In this document: positions 9,889 through 20,420 of the stretch, piece by piece
Layout of the letters: every line of letters begins with the position of its first letter
How positions within the stretch are numbered: position 1 is the first letter of the stretch
DNA from: Penium margaritaceum
Taxonomy: Eukaryota > Streptophyta > Zygnematophyceae > Desmidiales > Peniaceae
DNA: 23,217 bases
Direction of reading: 5' to 3'
Assembly (NCBI GenBank): GCA_023375785.1
Contig: SZWC01003628.1
Coordinates: 12,863 to 36,079 of the forward strand
Position numbers and translations under genes: made by a program
The notes under the pieces: generated by a model
Seen by the model: the letters and a program-made list of their open reading frames with translations, nothing else
The model's database searches: none
What the model was told of the DNA's origin: nothing

Positions 9889-10008
9889 GCCCTTGTCATC
9901 GAGGGTTGTAGCTGAGAGCAGAATCAGCTAAAGAGAGGACACATACAGTACGTCTAAGAGAAACAGCACCCTCCCTCCCTTGTCCAACAGAATTCAACAA
10001 CCTCAGCG

Positions 10009-10488
10009 TCATGAAGTGGGTGAAGTTGGTCGGAGCCAGTGCGGACAAGCGATAGGATCTATAGAGATCAACGAGGAACGGGAGGATGTCATGTGGAGGG
10101 TGGCTCCAGAGTCAAGAATCCCAAGAACATCCGACATGTGTAAAAATACAAGAACATGGCTGAAAGCAATGATACTGGAGTGCGATGTAAGCTGCTGGCT
10201 ACATGCGGCAAGACAGCGGGACAAACAAACAAAGTGCCAGTCCTCAACCCACGAAGTATGAAGAGGTAAATACCGCTGAACATAACTTGACATCAAACCG
10301 CGAAGAGCCCCACCCACCTCACACACAAGTAACCCCATGCCTGAATACACATTCTCACCTCCCTGATCACAGTGGTGGTGCAGATGGAAGGCAGAGGAGA
10401 GGGGTGCATCCAACTGGCAGGCGTCCTCATGCGGGTCAGGTGTGATGGTGACTCTGGATGACTGGCGTCGATGAGCGTAGTCTAGCAA
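10009..10488 (-). pseudogene. pol: element B aspartic protease region
   Basis: A 159-codon minus-strand frame contains SDVLGILDSGATLHMTSSRS near its C-terminal end. This is the retropepsin active-site motif (D-S-G) that cleaves the copia polyprotein. The residues before it are a low-complexity His/Ser-rich stretch, which fits a spacer between zinc knuckle and protease. The frame ends at a TGA shortly after the active site. The substrate-flap part is not readable. Confidence 0.65.
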
Positions 10489-10649
10489 AACACAAGCCAG
10501 TGGGGAGTAGGTGCCAGAAGGGGGGTCATAGAAGAAATGCCCTCAAAACCCTGGGGGCCACCCCTAGGGATAGGACAGTGGTGGTGTCACAGCGGTGGTA
10601 CTATTGGCAGCTACGTTTGTGAAGATAGAAAAACTGAGATAGAGGCACG

Positions 10650-11065
10650 AGCAGTACCACCACTCCCACTAGAGGAGTACTCATAGTGCTCCTTCATAGC
10701 AGATGCAAGGAGTGTATTTTAAACTAGTGTGGGACACTTAGGGGCAGAGTGTTTGGTGGTCCCACCGTACTAGCACGTCACAGTACTGGAGGGTGAGGTA
10801 GAGGAATAGAAGTTCTTGGACAGTCTCCCTTTCCTGTGCCTGCCTTGTCCGCCACCAAACCCATTGCCAGAAGAACCACCTTTGTCTTTCCCGTGACCTC
10901 GGCTACCTCCTTGAGTGGAAGTGGCAGGTGCGGAGGACATGAAGGAAGATGGGGTAGAGGTGGAGGCGGATGAAGAAGGGAGTGTACTGGTACTAGTGGC
11001 AACGGCTCATTAACAAATGTGTTTGCTCTAGAAGGTGCTCTACCAGTTGCTAAGGTGCTGCTCAC
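10650..11065 (-). pseudogene. gag: element B gag C-terminal region with a damaged zinc knuckle
   Basis: A Gly/Ser/Lys-rich run (GHGKDKGGSSGNGFGGG) leads to a CCHC-type knuckle at 10734-10775. It reads Cys, then a TAG (10770-10772), Tyr, Gly in place of the second Cys, GTTK, His, SAPK, Cys. The nucleic-acid-binding knuckle has therefore lost a zinc ligand as well as its frame. TLV, a TAA, and LLASAMKEHYEYSSSGSGGT follow. Position and spacing agree with a copia gag-to-protease junction. Confidence 0.55.
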
Positions 11066-11680
11066 CTAACTCCCATCAATTCCCAATGAACCAATGTCCT
11101 GGGGAGTGTCAACAGGAAGGACTCGATGGCAAGACACTATAGTTTAGAGGCCTTCACCTCCTTGAAGAAATCAGACAACACAAGGATGAGGCCTTTGACA
11201 CTGAAGAGTGTTCCTGGAAGTTGTCAAGGTGCTACCTTACCGAGCCACGTAACGTTTTGAGACTAAGAGCCTACTATGTATCCACAATCATTAGCAAGCA
11301 TGAACAATGTGTTGAACTGAATAGTGAGGATGGTCTATGTTGCATGCCCTGTCACTGCGGGGTGACGCTTAATGAGTGCGTATGCACCAACTAGGTTAGC
11401 TGGCATGCGGCGTCCGATGCCGGCATTGTAGCACCCGATCTCATCTGTGAGATCATTGTACTCTCCTTGGATAAGGGCACAAATAGCTTGTGACAACTCT
11501 GACTCGACAGGTATGAAGGGTAAATTGGTACAGGGATTGGACACATGGTAACATTCCTAGAGCTTCTCTCCCTACACCCATGTACTGAAGTCAATCTCTC
11601 AAGATGAGAAGTTGAAGTTAGAGGTGACGTGGGGTGGCATCGTGTCAAAGTCACCCTCGTATTATGGAGCACTACAAGAG
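11066..11680 (-). pseudogene. probable element B gag N-terminal region
   Basis: Minus-strand frames here include ALIQGEYNDLTDEIGCYNAG and GSLGIDG, ending in SSTLATGRAPSRANTFVNE just ahead of the knuckle region. The assignment to gag rests on position between the knuckle and the element's presumed start. I do not recognise a capsid motif, and several stops interrupt it. The start of the element, its LTR and its PBS were not found. Confidence 0.3.
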
Positions 11681-12360
11681 CATTGGCTCTTGTTGTGCCT
11701 GCTACGGGGGAAACTTTGAGAGGATCGGATACAATGGAGCTGCAAGTGTTGGGTGTGGAAGTGGGTACAGTGGAGAATACAACAGCGACTCCAGCAGTAA
11801 TGGAAGCAATTGGAATGGCACGCAGAGTGGGTTACAAACAGTTCAAGACAAATTCTATGGTGTGAATTGCAGACGTGTCCTGATCAGTTTACTCACGACA
11901 CAACCTCTCTTCAAGTACACGCTTGGAGATGAGAGTCGTTTAGAGTGCAGCACCCTCACACTACAGCTCTACTTGTAAGGCAATGCAATGCTCATCATCT
12001 ACTAGCATGGTGCCAGTGACGTTAATCTCTCAAGAAGATTTTGGTAGTGTTTTCCTTGCCCTAGTAGACGCGAGAAAAGCAAGATGGATATCTCAGCTCG
12101 AGGTGTGTTGCAAGGCAACAGACCTGGACGTACAAACACGTCAGTGGAGAGACAGACAGAGAATAATGAGCAAGAAGGTTCCAAGCTCACTAGGCCTAGC
12201 GGTGAACGGGGAAGAGAGGAGGAAGTGCAGCTGCGATGGATACTGTGATGATTGCTACGAAGGACGATACAAAGACTACGTGACAAGCAGCACCTGCCAA
12301 GGCAACAGCTATGAGTGTGAAGACTACGGCTGCTGTGAATATTGGTACCAAAAGAGATGA
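11634..12360 (+). other. Cys/Gly/Tyr/Asn-rich plus-strand open frames, unrecognised
   Basis: Two successive plus-strand frames (11634-11978 and 11983-12360) have unusual composition. One has SCCACYGGNFERIGYNGAAS followed by a Gly/Ser/Asn-rich stretch. The other ends with CSCDGYCDDCYEGRYKDY and ECEDYGCCEYWYQKR. Further frames at 12400-12550 keep Gly/Cys/Tyr character in one register (GGHCNGESCGCCC, CCGRYFGSYDD). This could be a decayed glycine-rich or cysteine-rich protein gene with frameshifts, or simply biased codon content on a transposon flank. No family is recognised, and no promoter or splice site is convincing. Confidence 0.25.
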
Positions 12361-13126
12361 CAATATGCCATTGCGATGTAGACGATGAGGCCAGTGACGT
12401 AGAAGTATGGATGGAGGCCACTGCAATGGAGAGAGTTGTGGCTGTTGCTGTTGAATCTACTATGTCTGCTGTGGAAGATACTTCGGTAGCTACGATGATT
12501 GAAACTACAGTAAGGACCCCTTCATTAACTACGTCAGAAGTATACTCCTCAATACCCTACTGCCACATGAATTCGTGCTTAAATAATTATTTTTAGAAAC
12601 GAATTCATGTATTCGTGTGCGAGTGCAAGAAGTTTCAAGTTTTTTGTGTGCGTTTCATTAATTATCCGTGGACCAGTTTGAGCTCTTGCAAGAACGAATC
12701 TAAATGTGCGATTTATTGCTTCCCGCATGTGGTTGCAAAGGACGTTTCTGGCCCAGATTCAACATTTTTCATGCACAAACTTTGGGATATCGTGCACGTT
12801 CCTTGAAATTTCTTTCTTTTTGTGTGCGGTTTGATCATTTTTCGTTGTAATAGTGTGCAAATCCAATAATATTTTGAAAACGAAGTTTGTGTGCGACCCC
12901 TAAAATATTTAAAAGCACGAATTCATCTGGCACTAGGGTAGCTTTGCCGGCAGCAGTGCTAGCAAAGGCAATGGCAGCGCTAGAGATGAGCACTACCTCC
13001 AGCACTAAGAGAATGTCAGAAGGTGCCGATGAAGTTGACTCTGAGATAAATGCAGTTGGAGAGGCACGGGGGCGAGGAGCTGAAGTCCTGTGTGTTATTA
13101 CATCCTCTGCTGGTGTTGTCCCATGA
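12342..13126 (+). other. Ala/Val/Thr-rich reading frame interrupted by the MITE
   Basis: A frame from 12342 runs through VEVWMEATAMERVVAVAVES and TTVRTPSLTTSEVYSSI to the TA at 12553-12554. It resumes right after the second TA copy with ALPAAVLAKAMAALEM at 12941 and runs open to 13126. If the 384-bp element and one TA are removed, the two halves are in the same register and give about 133 continuous codons. The composition is low-complexity and no domain is recognised, so it may be a host exon or a chance open frame. Confidence 0.3.
12553..12940. mobile_element. MITE-like element with 26-bp TIRs and TA target duplication
   Basis: The left end CCCTACTGCCACATGAATTC (from 12555) and the reverse complement of the right end, CCCTAGTGCCAGATGAATTC (to 12938), agree at 24 of the first 26 positions. 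Both mismatches are C/G. TA flanks each end (12553-12554, 12939-12940), as expected for a TA target-site duplication of the Tc1/mariner/pogo superfamily. The 384-bp interior is AT-rich, has no coding frame, and repeats a GTGTGCG word several times. An inner inverted repeat ACATGAATTCGT (12565-12576) / ACGAATTCATGT (12599-12610) could form a hairpin within the left end. The TIR start is not the Stowaway CTCCCTC consensus, so the family is unassigned. Confidence 0.75.
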
Positions 13127-13129
13127 GGG

Positions 13130-15845
13130 ACTACACGCTATTTCTGCTGACGTGTCCTATAGGCAATGGAGAAGCTTACAAAGGAATGAAGAGGTCGTTG
13201 ATCCTGTGGTAGCTCTGTGGCTGATGTAATCTGTAGCATGAGTGAGTCATCCAAGGTCAACTGGTAGTAAGGTGCATACTCAGCAGTATCCTTGCACTCA
13301 CAATTTTTTGTCGAGGGTTGTATCCTGGCCGGCTGCAGCGAAGACGTGAGAAAACCTCAAGCTCCATTGTAATCTTGTAAAAAAAAAAACTTTCCTCGAT
13401 GTGAACGCGCTCACGTGCGGCCTTGGGTGATGTTAGAAAGGGCTCAGTGTCAAGCAATGACGTGAGGGTGCCGGCTATCCCATGGCCTTGCTGGGCAGCT
13501 ATTCACAATGCTGTGCATGTGATACTACTACCATGGTAATCAATCGTAATCCACAGGGGGGCATGCATTTGTTCAATGATACTAACTCAGCCGTTTTTCT
13601 TGCTGTTGTTGCTAATGCTGCTTTTTTTTATGCTACTACAACTGTTGTCATTGTTGTTGTTGATGTGGCTACCACTGTTACACACACACACAGGTGCACA
13701 TGGGTAGTCTGATGCAGGAAGCGCACACGCGGGCAGTGTGCCCACGTGTGCGCTTCCTGCATATGAGCAGGTGTGAGGCAGTCACTGTAGAAGCAGCAAG
13801 TTCTGTTGCTTCAATGGTTGTTGGGCCAAAGAGGCAACGCAACTGTGTGCACGATCTGAGATCTCTGGGTTCAAGGAGGCTGCCGACTGTTGGTTTCTGG
13901 ACTTTGAGTTGTGTGATTGTCATACATTTTTGCCTAGTGACATTTCCTAGTTTTTTCTGATGGTTTGACAGCAGTTATGTCACTCCTCCGACACATATAG
14001 TGCATTCTAACTACCCATACATTCGCCCATGCATGGCTGATAGAGTTTTCTCTGCGGTCGAGACCGAGGCACTGGTGGTTTATGCTGGTGCTCCAAGAGA
14101 CCTCAAAATGGTTTGCCACATGTCTTCCCTGACACGCTGTGCATTCTCCATGTGGCCAAGACCCAGGTACACGGTGGTTTGTACCTTGGGGGATCCAGTT
14201 TTGATTGATCGTGTCTTTGTTGACTTTTTTGTCAGACATTTGTAGTTTGCATGTGGTCAAGAACCGAATGCAAGGTTATATGTTCCAGCATCTCGGAAGG
14301 CCTAAGCTTGCCTAGCTTGGCTTACTAGTGATGCTCGTTTATCGTCGTAGAGTCTGGATGTGTTTTGGGTACATTTCATGATTTCTTGTCCATCGACATC
14401 CGGGCACACGATTGACGGTTCCGGTGCCTCAGGAGACTGCCCTTGTGTGGTTTCACGTTCTTTGACGTGTGTATTCCCTGTTTGTGCCACTTAGCACGAC
14501 GGGGATGACGGGACCTGGTGAAAAGCCCCAGTACATGAGCTCTCAGAAGTGCTCATTCCACTCCCTTCTTGTTCATTCACGTACAAGTTTGATACTTAGC
14601 CAGATTTTTGCGCTTCCATTCTCTCGCTCACTATTAGAGCTCACGTGCTGCCTAAAATGGGCCTGCATGCCCTAGAAGAATATGAACACCGACGCAGAAG
14701 AGGTGGCATCGAAGAAGCGGAACAGGATGCCCTACATAAGGCTGTTTTTCCATAAGTAGGAAGTACGGTTGCTTCAATGGATGTGGCATTGCTGCCGTGG
14801 GCCTGGTTCCAAATCGATGGCAAGAGGGATAAGCTATTATTGTTGTGGGGAGGCGTAGGCCTCCTTGCTTTGAAACCAGTAAGCAGTCAAGCCTGTTGGG
14901 ACATGGGATGAAACACACATCCAACCCACACCATGTCCATGGCAACATAATGGAGCGAGCAAGCTCTTCCTTCTGAGAAAACTTTGACGTTAGCGCCAGA
15001 ATTGCAGCTGGAAGGAAGCACTAACCTAGCCCGCACCTCTTTGAGGCTTGTTACTTTTTCTACCAATCAATCAGCAAAATGCACTATTTTTTGGACTGTG
15101 GTGTTTTCTCGGTGAGCCCTGCCAGAGGACCGAAAGCCCCACCACGGCCGACGTGCGTTGTTCCTTAAAACCAGACAATACCAAAATATGCACATTGCAA
15201 ACGCAGTCGTGCAGTCACAATCAACTAGAGAGTTATGGCTTCCTGAACCAATGCAAATTCTATGCTACTCAGAGCAGCCGCCCATGACAATCGGTGACAT
15301 GAGTGACGGGGGTTTCTACCGATGGAGCTAGACCCGCACTGCTACCAAGTGGGAGACTCCACACAACAAAAAGAAACCCACGACGCTCACAACAATGCAA
15401 CGTCCCCTCCAACACTGAGCGCCCGCCATCGTCATCGTCCACCAAGTCCGTCGTCTGCACAAGCATGTACACCAACCAAGAGGTCACAACACAGATCAGT
15501 GAGGCAGTGCAGTCCCAAATCACAACAGTGAGGCTGTCCACGTTGCATCCAATAAAACCTGGCATGTGGTCAACAACCCAGAACCACCACACGACAATCC
15601 TATCTTAGCATCCGTGACTAAAAACATGCGATCACACCGACCATGAGCCTACATGGATGCACACTTCCCCATCATGTATTGCTATAAGTTATGCTAAGAA
15701 CAAACCAAGCATGTTTTGCTGGCCATAGCAAACACTCTCTTGAGCACATCCATGCAGAATGATGTGGAGGCCTCCCCTGCACTCCGCTAACACGGCTACA
15801 GCTTATACCAGGGCTTCACCTCAGTTCGGTCACCTACAGTGGTGG
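13130..15845. other. no recognisable gene; mixed spacer DNA
   Basis: Both strands were read through this stretch. The open frames are short, overlap on opposite strands and show no family motif. Notable local features are a GTT/TTG-rich run (about 13600-13680), a short CA tract (13680-13692) and the perfect hairpin at 13712-13762 listed separately. A plus-strand patch near 14690-14760 (SKKRNRMPYIRLFFHK) looks protein-like but is too short to assign. Confidence 0.5.
13712..13762. repeat. perfect 18-bp inverted repeat (hairpin)
   Basis: ATGCAGGAAGCGCACACG at 13712-13729 is the exact reverse complement of 13745-13762. Inside it, GGGC (13731-13734) and GCCC (13740-13743) pair across a 5-base loop, with one C/A mismatch between the stems. 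The whole 51-base hairpin is GC-rich and very stable. It lies just after a CA tract. It has no T-run, so it is not a simple Pol III terminator. It is too short for a typical plant miRNA precursor. Confidence 0.9.
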
Positions 15846-15848
15846 GTG

Positions 15849-16560
<712 letters not shown>

Positions 16561-16573
16561 TCTGTGTGTGTAT

Positions 16574-16636
<63 letters not shown>

Positions 16637-16817
16637 TACATGCGTGCATACGTGTGTGTGTATGCGTACGTGCGTGCCTGTGTGCGTTCGTGCGTGCGTG
16701 CGTGCGTGCGTGCTTGTGTGCGTGTGTACGTGCGTGTGTGCATGCGTGCGTGCATGCGTGCATGCACATGCATACGCGTGCTTGCGCACATGCATGCGTG
16801 CATGCGTGAGTGCGTGC
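16561..16817. repeat. TG tract followed by TGCG/TGCA alternating tract
   Basis: After a short TTTCTG transition comes an almost pure TG run (about 16578-16631), then TTTTCATACA, then about 170 bases of alternating purine-pyrimidine words (TGCG, TGCA, TACG) to 16817. This is classic Z-DNA-prone sequence. No gene is present; the Cys/Val-rich frames are repeat translations. Confidence 0.95.
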
Positions 16818-17459
16818 TGTTGTCATTTGTAACGAACCTGTCGACCTGTACAGTTTACTACGACCACTCGGCCGTGTCCATACCCGTGCAGATCCCTGAT
16901 GCAGACCCTAGTGATATGGGTGCGTTGTCTGGTGGTAGACTACCAGCTTGGAGCTGACCGACGATCGTCCGAGAGCTCTGGACGCTGCCCGGGACCTCCT
17001 GTAGTGTTTTCTGCAGCACGTAGGAGTTCATCGGTGGACTGGCCGTGGGCCCGATTTGTATGTGCTTGCATTTTGTGTCCACCATTTGATGCCAAATGCA
17101 TGCATGTGACCAGTCGTAGTTTCCGGCTTGTGAATCTGCAGGTCTAGGTTCAAACGACATAGCGTTTTGACATCTGCGCTGAGTTACGGCCAAGATAGTG
17201 ATTTGGGCCGGTTTTAGGACAAATCTTGTGCTGCCGCGTGTGACACCCATTGTGCACCGCGGTAAGTACTTATGCCATGTACCTGTGATTTGTCATTTCT
17301 CTCTACAAATGCTATTAAAGAAATGTTGCACTTTGCCTTGTGTCTCCTAACCAGACCCTTGCTGGTGTGTGTACGACTTGTGATAGACGTCACTGTCTGA
17401 CCAGGCATTAACCCCTAGTCAGCGGCTGTGTTGCTAGGAAGCTTTCACGCATCTTCTCA
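16818..17459 (+). repeat. probable 5' LTR of element C
   Basis: The end is well placed: TTCTCA at 17459 lies directly before the PBS. The start is chosen as TGTTGTCATT at 16818, the first TGTTG after the alternating tract, which gives a 642-bp LTR with TG...CA ends. No second LTR copy exists in the window to confirm the start. GCTATTAAAG near 17308 is a possible TATA-like element. Frames inside it are not convincing. Confidence 0.45.
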
Positions 17460-17471
17460 TGGTATCAGAGT
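17460..17471 (+). promoter_or_regulatory. tRNA-iMet primer binding site of element C
   Basis: TGGTATCAGAGT matches the plant copia PBS TGGTATCAGAGC (complement of the initiator tRNA-Met 3' end) at 11 of 12 positions. It follows the LTR end TTCTCA directly. It fixes the orientation of element C and the LTR boundary. Confidence 0.85.
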
Positions 17472-17609
17472 GGTGAGATAGTTCTCGCTGAGGTGCATAG
17501 CAGAAACGCAGCAGAGCACCAACAATGAGCGTCACCATTACAGCCTATCCACAGGGACCTGTCCACGACAGCCGACTGCCGTCGCCGTCACCCACCTTTA
17601 GCACGTGAG

Positions 17610-18090
17610 AGTGCATCAGCAGTAGCCACTAGCAGCAGCAGGCGACAGCTGTAGCAGGCAACAGCCGCTAGCAGCTACTGACATTTGCACTAGCAGCGGT
17701 GGCAGCAGGCCGCTGCTGTAGTAGGCAGCAGCGGGCAGCAGCAGTAGCAGCGCGCATCAGCAACAGCGCGCAGCAGCAGCAACGCACAACAGCGCTACAC
17801 AACGGGGGTGGCAGCAGCGACGGGCAGAAGCAGCACACAGCAGTAGCAACATTGAGTAGCAGTAGCAGCATCATACATCAACAGCAGCAACAGTAGCGTA
17901 GTAGAGCAGTAGCACCGCAGGAGCACGCGGTGGCAGTAGAGCATAACAGCAATGCGCGGGGGCAGCAGAGCGTAGCAGCCGGAGCGCATAGCAACAGTAG
18001 AAGCAGCATGCAACTGCTACCACAGCTGTGCACGCAGCCGCGCGGCTGTTGCTACAGGTGCCGACGCAGCAGTAGCAGCAGCAGCTAAAC
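17610..18090 (+). repeat. CAG-rich imperfect triplet tract in the element C leader
   Basis: About 480 bases of AGC/GCA/GTA triplets, poor in T on the plus strand, lie between the PBS and gag. The repeat is irregular, with GCG and TAG interruptions, and gives Gln/Ser/Ala or Leu/Cys/Ala frames with many stops. It is likely an expanded untranslated leader segment. The reading frames here are repeat artefacts. CAG/CTG hairpins would be expected in the RNA. Confidence 0.8.
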
Positions 18091-18223
18091 AAAAGCTGCT
18101 GCGGAGCTTCCAAGTAGCTTTCGCGCGGCTGTTGCGGAGCAACCGCCCCCCCGGGTAGCAAAGCATCAACCGCAAGGGTTGTTCAAAAAAAAGGGAGGGC
18201 AATCTTGAAGTCACCATTTTTTC

Positions 18224-19550
18224 TTGCTGAAGTCCTCAGATCCGTCTGACGTCAGCAAACACTTGCTGAAGTCAGCACTTGCCTTCGTCAATTTTTTGGT
18301 TGGAAAAGTTAAAAGTTGCAAGCTTTTTCAATCCTCGAGAAACATTGACCATTGTATGCTCACTGAGCTTCTTCGTGGTCAGTCAACGGCCCCACGGCAG
18401 ACCTCCGGGGTAGCTGTCGGTGTCGCACCCTCCGCACAGCAGTCAGCACCAGCACCGGTAACAGGAGCAGGACGCAACCCCCCATATCTCGATCCTTGGG
18501 ATGAGGAGCTCGACATGCCACGCATAGAGGGCGGCTCTCATGAGAGTGAGATTGGTGTGCTTCAAGAGCGTCTCCGTCAACTCCACACGAGCTCTTGGCC
18601 CCCACACACGCCTCGTTCCTTTATTTACAAGATCCCATCCTCGCCTGATCTCCACCCCGATGACTTTCCTCTTCCCGGTGTTTTCCCCATCCCTCGTTCT
18701 TCTTAGACTGTGATTGCTCTTCCTACGAGGCGGCAACCCAAGGATTTCGAGACATCGCCCCCACGATATGTCAACAAGGATGGTTTTGACTGCTGGGAGA
18801 TCCTTTTCCAGGTTTGGGCCACTTCAGAGGGAGTGTGGCCCTACTACCACAATCCGTATCAGATTACGGATCGCGCAAAGGTGGTGAAAGCGGCCAGGGT
18901 GATGCACATAATTGTTTACGCCATGCTGCGCGAGACCGTCATAGAATTCCCCTTGTACCTTGGAGAGGTCGGCACAGGCACAAATGCTGATCCACGTTGA
19001 GGCTTGGACCTGGCATTACCCTTCCTTGCTGCAGAGACGCACGCCACCCACACCGCCCACATTCGTGCATTTCACTCCCTTTGTCAGGGATCTGCCAAGT
19101 CTACAGCCAACTATTGGCGACGCGCCATGAGCATCTGCACGCGCCTCGGGACCTCAAGAGGTATACAGCTGTGGGCACTCCGCACGATCACGCTCGGAGT
19201 TTGCATTGAGCACGCAAACATCTTCACAAGGTATAGCGACGCCGTGTTCGAGCCATTCTCCACCTCCCTGCAGTTTCTACCCTAGGCACATCAACTTTTC
19301 ATCCAGTTGATTTCCGCGGGTGAGGCAGCCGTGGCTCACCGGGAGTTTCCCTTACTGCAGCAGCCATCGCGTCATGACCGACGCCCCTCTTGAAGTCTAC
19401 TCCTCCATCCTCTGGTACGTCCTCTTTCTCTTCCACCCCGATTACCCCAACTTAGACACAAGGTGTGGTAGCAGCAGTACATGCAAAGAAGGAGAGACGC
19501 AGGCGCGTTTCGGGGCAGCAGCAACCACAACAACAGCAGTCATCGAGTAG
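18224..19550 (+). pseudogene. gag: element C gag
   Basis: The frame from 18224 (non-ATG) or 18358 (ATG, MLTELLRGQS) runs to 18706, where TAG interrupts it. It stays in register through FETSPPRYVNKDGFDCWEIL, WATSEGVWPYYHNPYQITDR and AARVMHIIVYAMLRETV, past TGA (18998) and TAG (19283), to about 19369. The Trp/Phe-spaced helix-rich content and its place between PBS/leader and zinc knuckle fit a copia capsid. I do not recognise a close named family. Downstream of 19370 the frame changes, and a Gln/Asn/Ser-rich tail leads to the knuckle. Confidence 0.6.
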
Positions 19551-19572
19551 TAGCAGTGGATGCTCTATTCAC

Positions 19573-19670
19573 TGCTACAACTGTGGAGGCACTCATCGCT
19601 ACACCAAATGCTAGCAGCCGCTCAACTGGGAGGCACTCATCGCTACACCGAGTGCCAGCAGCCACTCAAC
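19573..19670 (+). pseudogene. gag: element C zinc knuckle with frameshifting 42-bp duplication
   Basis: CYNCGGTHRYTKC (19573-19611) is a CCHC zinc knuckle with one residue fewer than usual between the second Cys and His. It is followed by TAG (19612-19614). The 42 bases 19585-19626 are repeated at 19629-19670 with four differences, all transitions. The 44-bp period shifts the frame. In the second copy the corresponding peptide is GGTHRYTECQQPLN, with CAG where copy one has TAG. The knuckle would bind element RNA during packaging. Confidence 0.75.
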
Positions 19671-20083
19671 GTGGATCACTCGCGGGCTTCAGGTTGCGCA
19701 TGCACTACGGTCTACGTCGAGCAGCACATCCTCTGAACGCATGGCGACCACGACTGTAACAATTCCCGCTTCATCACCGGTGAGCAGTGGCGACCCAGAC
19801 CCGCGTTACCACACCATCACCGAGCTCCGGCACCTTCTCGCCCATCGCTTTTAGGGAGGTGCGAGTGTGTTGTCACAGCCGGGTGGTCCACATACTATTT
19901 GTTTTTCTGTCCTTGTTGCTCGAGATGACTCGTGTGGAGGGGCACAGCTGGCATGTGATGACGATGGGCCTGATAGTACCGATTCAGGATTCTCATCTTT
20001 GTGCCCTTTGTCGTTCCTCCTTACCTGTGGCCCAGCGCCCGGCTCAAGCCAAGTGTTCCATTGCCCGTTGTACAGTGACGTCC

Positions 20084-20420
20084 TCCAATCGTCATCCCAG
20101 TGGCACTTGCATCATCGATTCTGGTGCCACTCATCACATGACCTATCGGCGTAGTGACATCATTGTTCTCGGTCGGTTTCGCCTGTTTGTTTCGTCCACA
20201 CAGGTTTTGGTCAATCCTTGCCGGTCAAGGGTATTGGGGTTGTGTGCTTCCGTGGTCCGTCTGGCGCCCTGTATCTTTCTTAGGTGCTTTTTGTGTCAGA
20301 CTTTGTGCTCAGTTCACTTTCCATATGTGCCTGCACACTCTTGGGACTCTCTGTGGAGCACACTGCACACTCCGCAAGGGTGACTGCTATTGACAACCGT
20401 AGCTTTGTTCTTTTTGCTTC
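20084..20420 (+). pseudogene. pol: element C aspartic protease
   Basis: SGTCIIDSGATHHMTYRRSD carries the D-S-G active site (Asp at 20117-20119) of the copia retropepsin that processes the polyprotein. A frame change follows. The next register reads GIGVVCFRGPSGALYLS, TAG (20281), VLFVSDFVLSSLS, which is the usual strand block after the active site. No upstream start is needed, since it is part of the polyprotein. Confidence 0.7.

Larger units (their letters stand above)
7270..11680 (-). mobile_element. Ty1/copia retrotransposon, element B (heavily decayed, interrupted by A)
   Basis: A second copia element on the minus strand, unlike A in sequence and closer to C. From high to low coordinate it shows a presumed gag, a zinc knuckle (10734-10775), protease (ILDSGATLHMT), GAG-pre-integrase and integrase (about 9000-9740), a post-integrase block, RT and the first part of RNase H. 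RNase H ends at about 7270, precisely at the LTR start of element A. No LTR or PBS was found upstream, so its start near 11.7 kb is approximate. Stops occur in all three types, and several deletions are evident. Confidence 0.75.

Noticed and set aside
13712..13762. Hairpin as a transcription terminator or miRNA gene
   Set aside because: No U-run follows, the context is eukaryotic and gene-free, and the arms are too short for a typical plant miRNA precursor. It is kept only as an inverted repeat.
14641..14950. Possible gene on either strand around 14650-14950
   Set aside because: Frames are broken by stops and show no recognisable motif. The best patch is under 20 residues.
17140..17215. GGTTCAAAC as a tRNA T-loop
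   Set aside because: No matching acceptor, D or anticodon arms could be paired around it.
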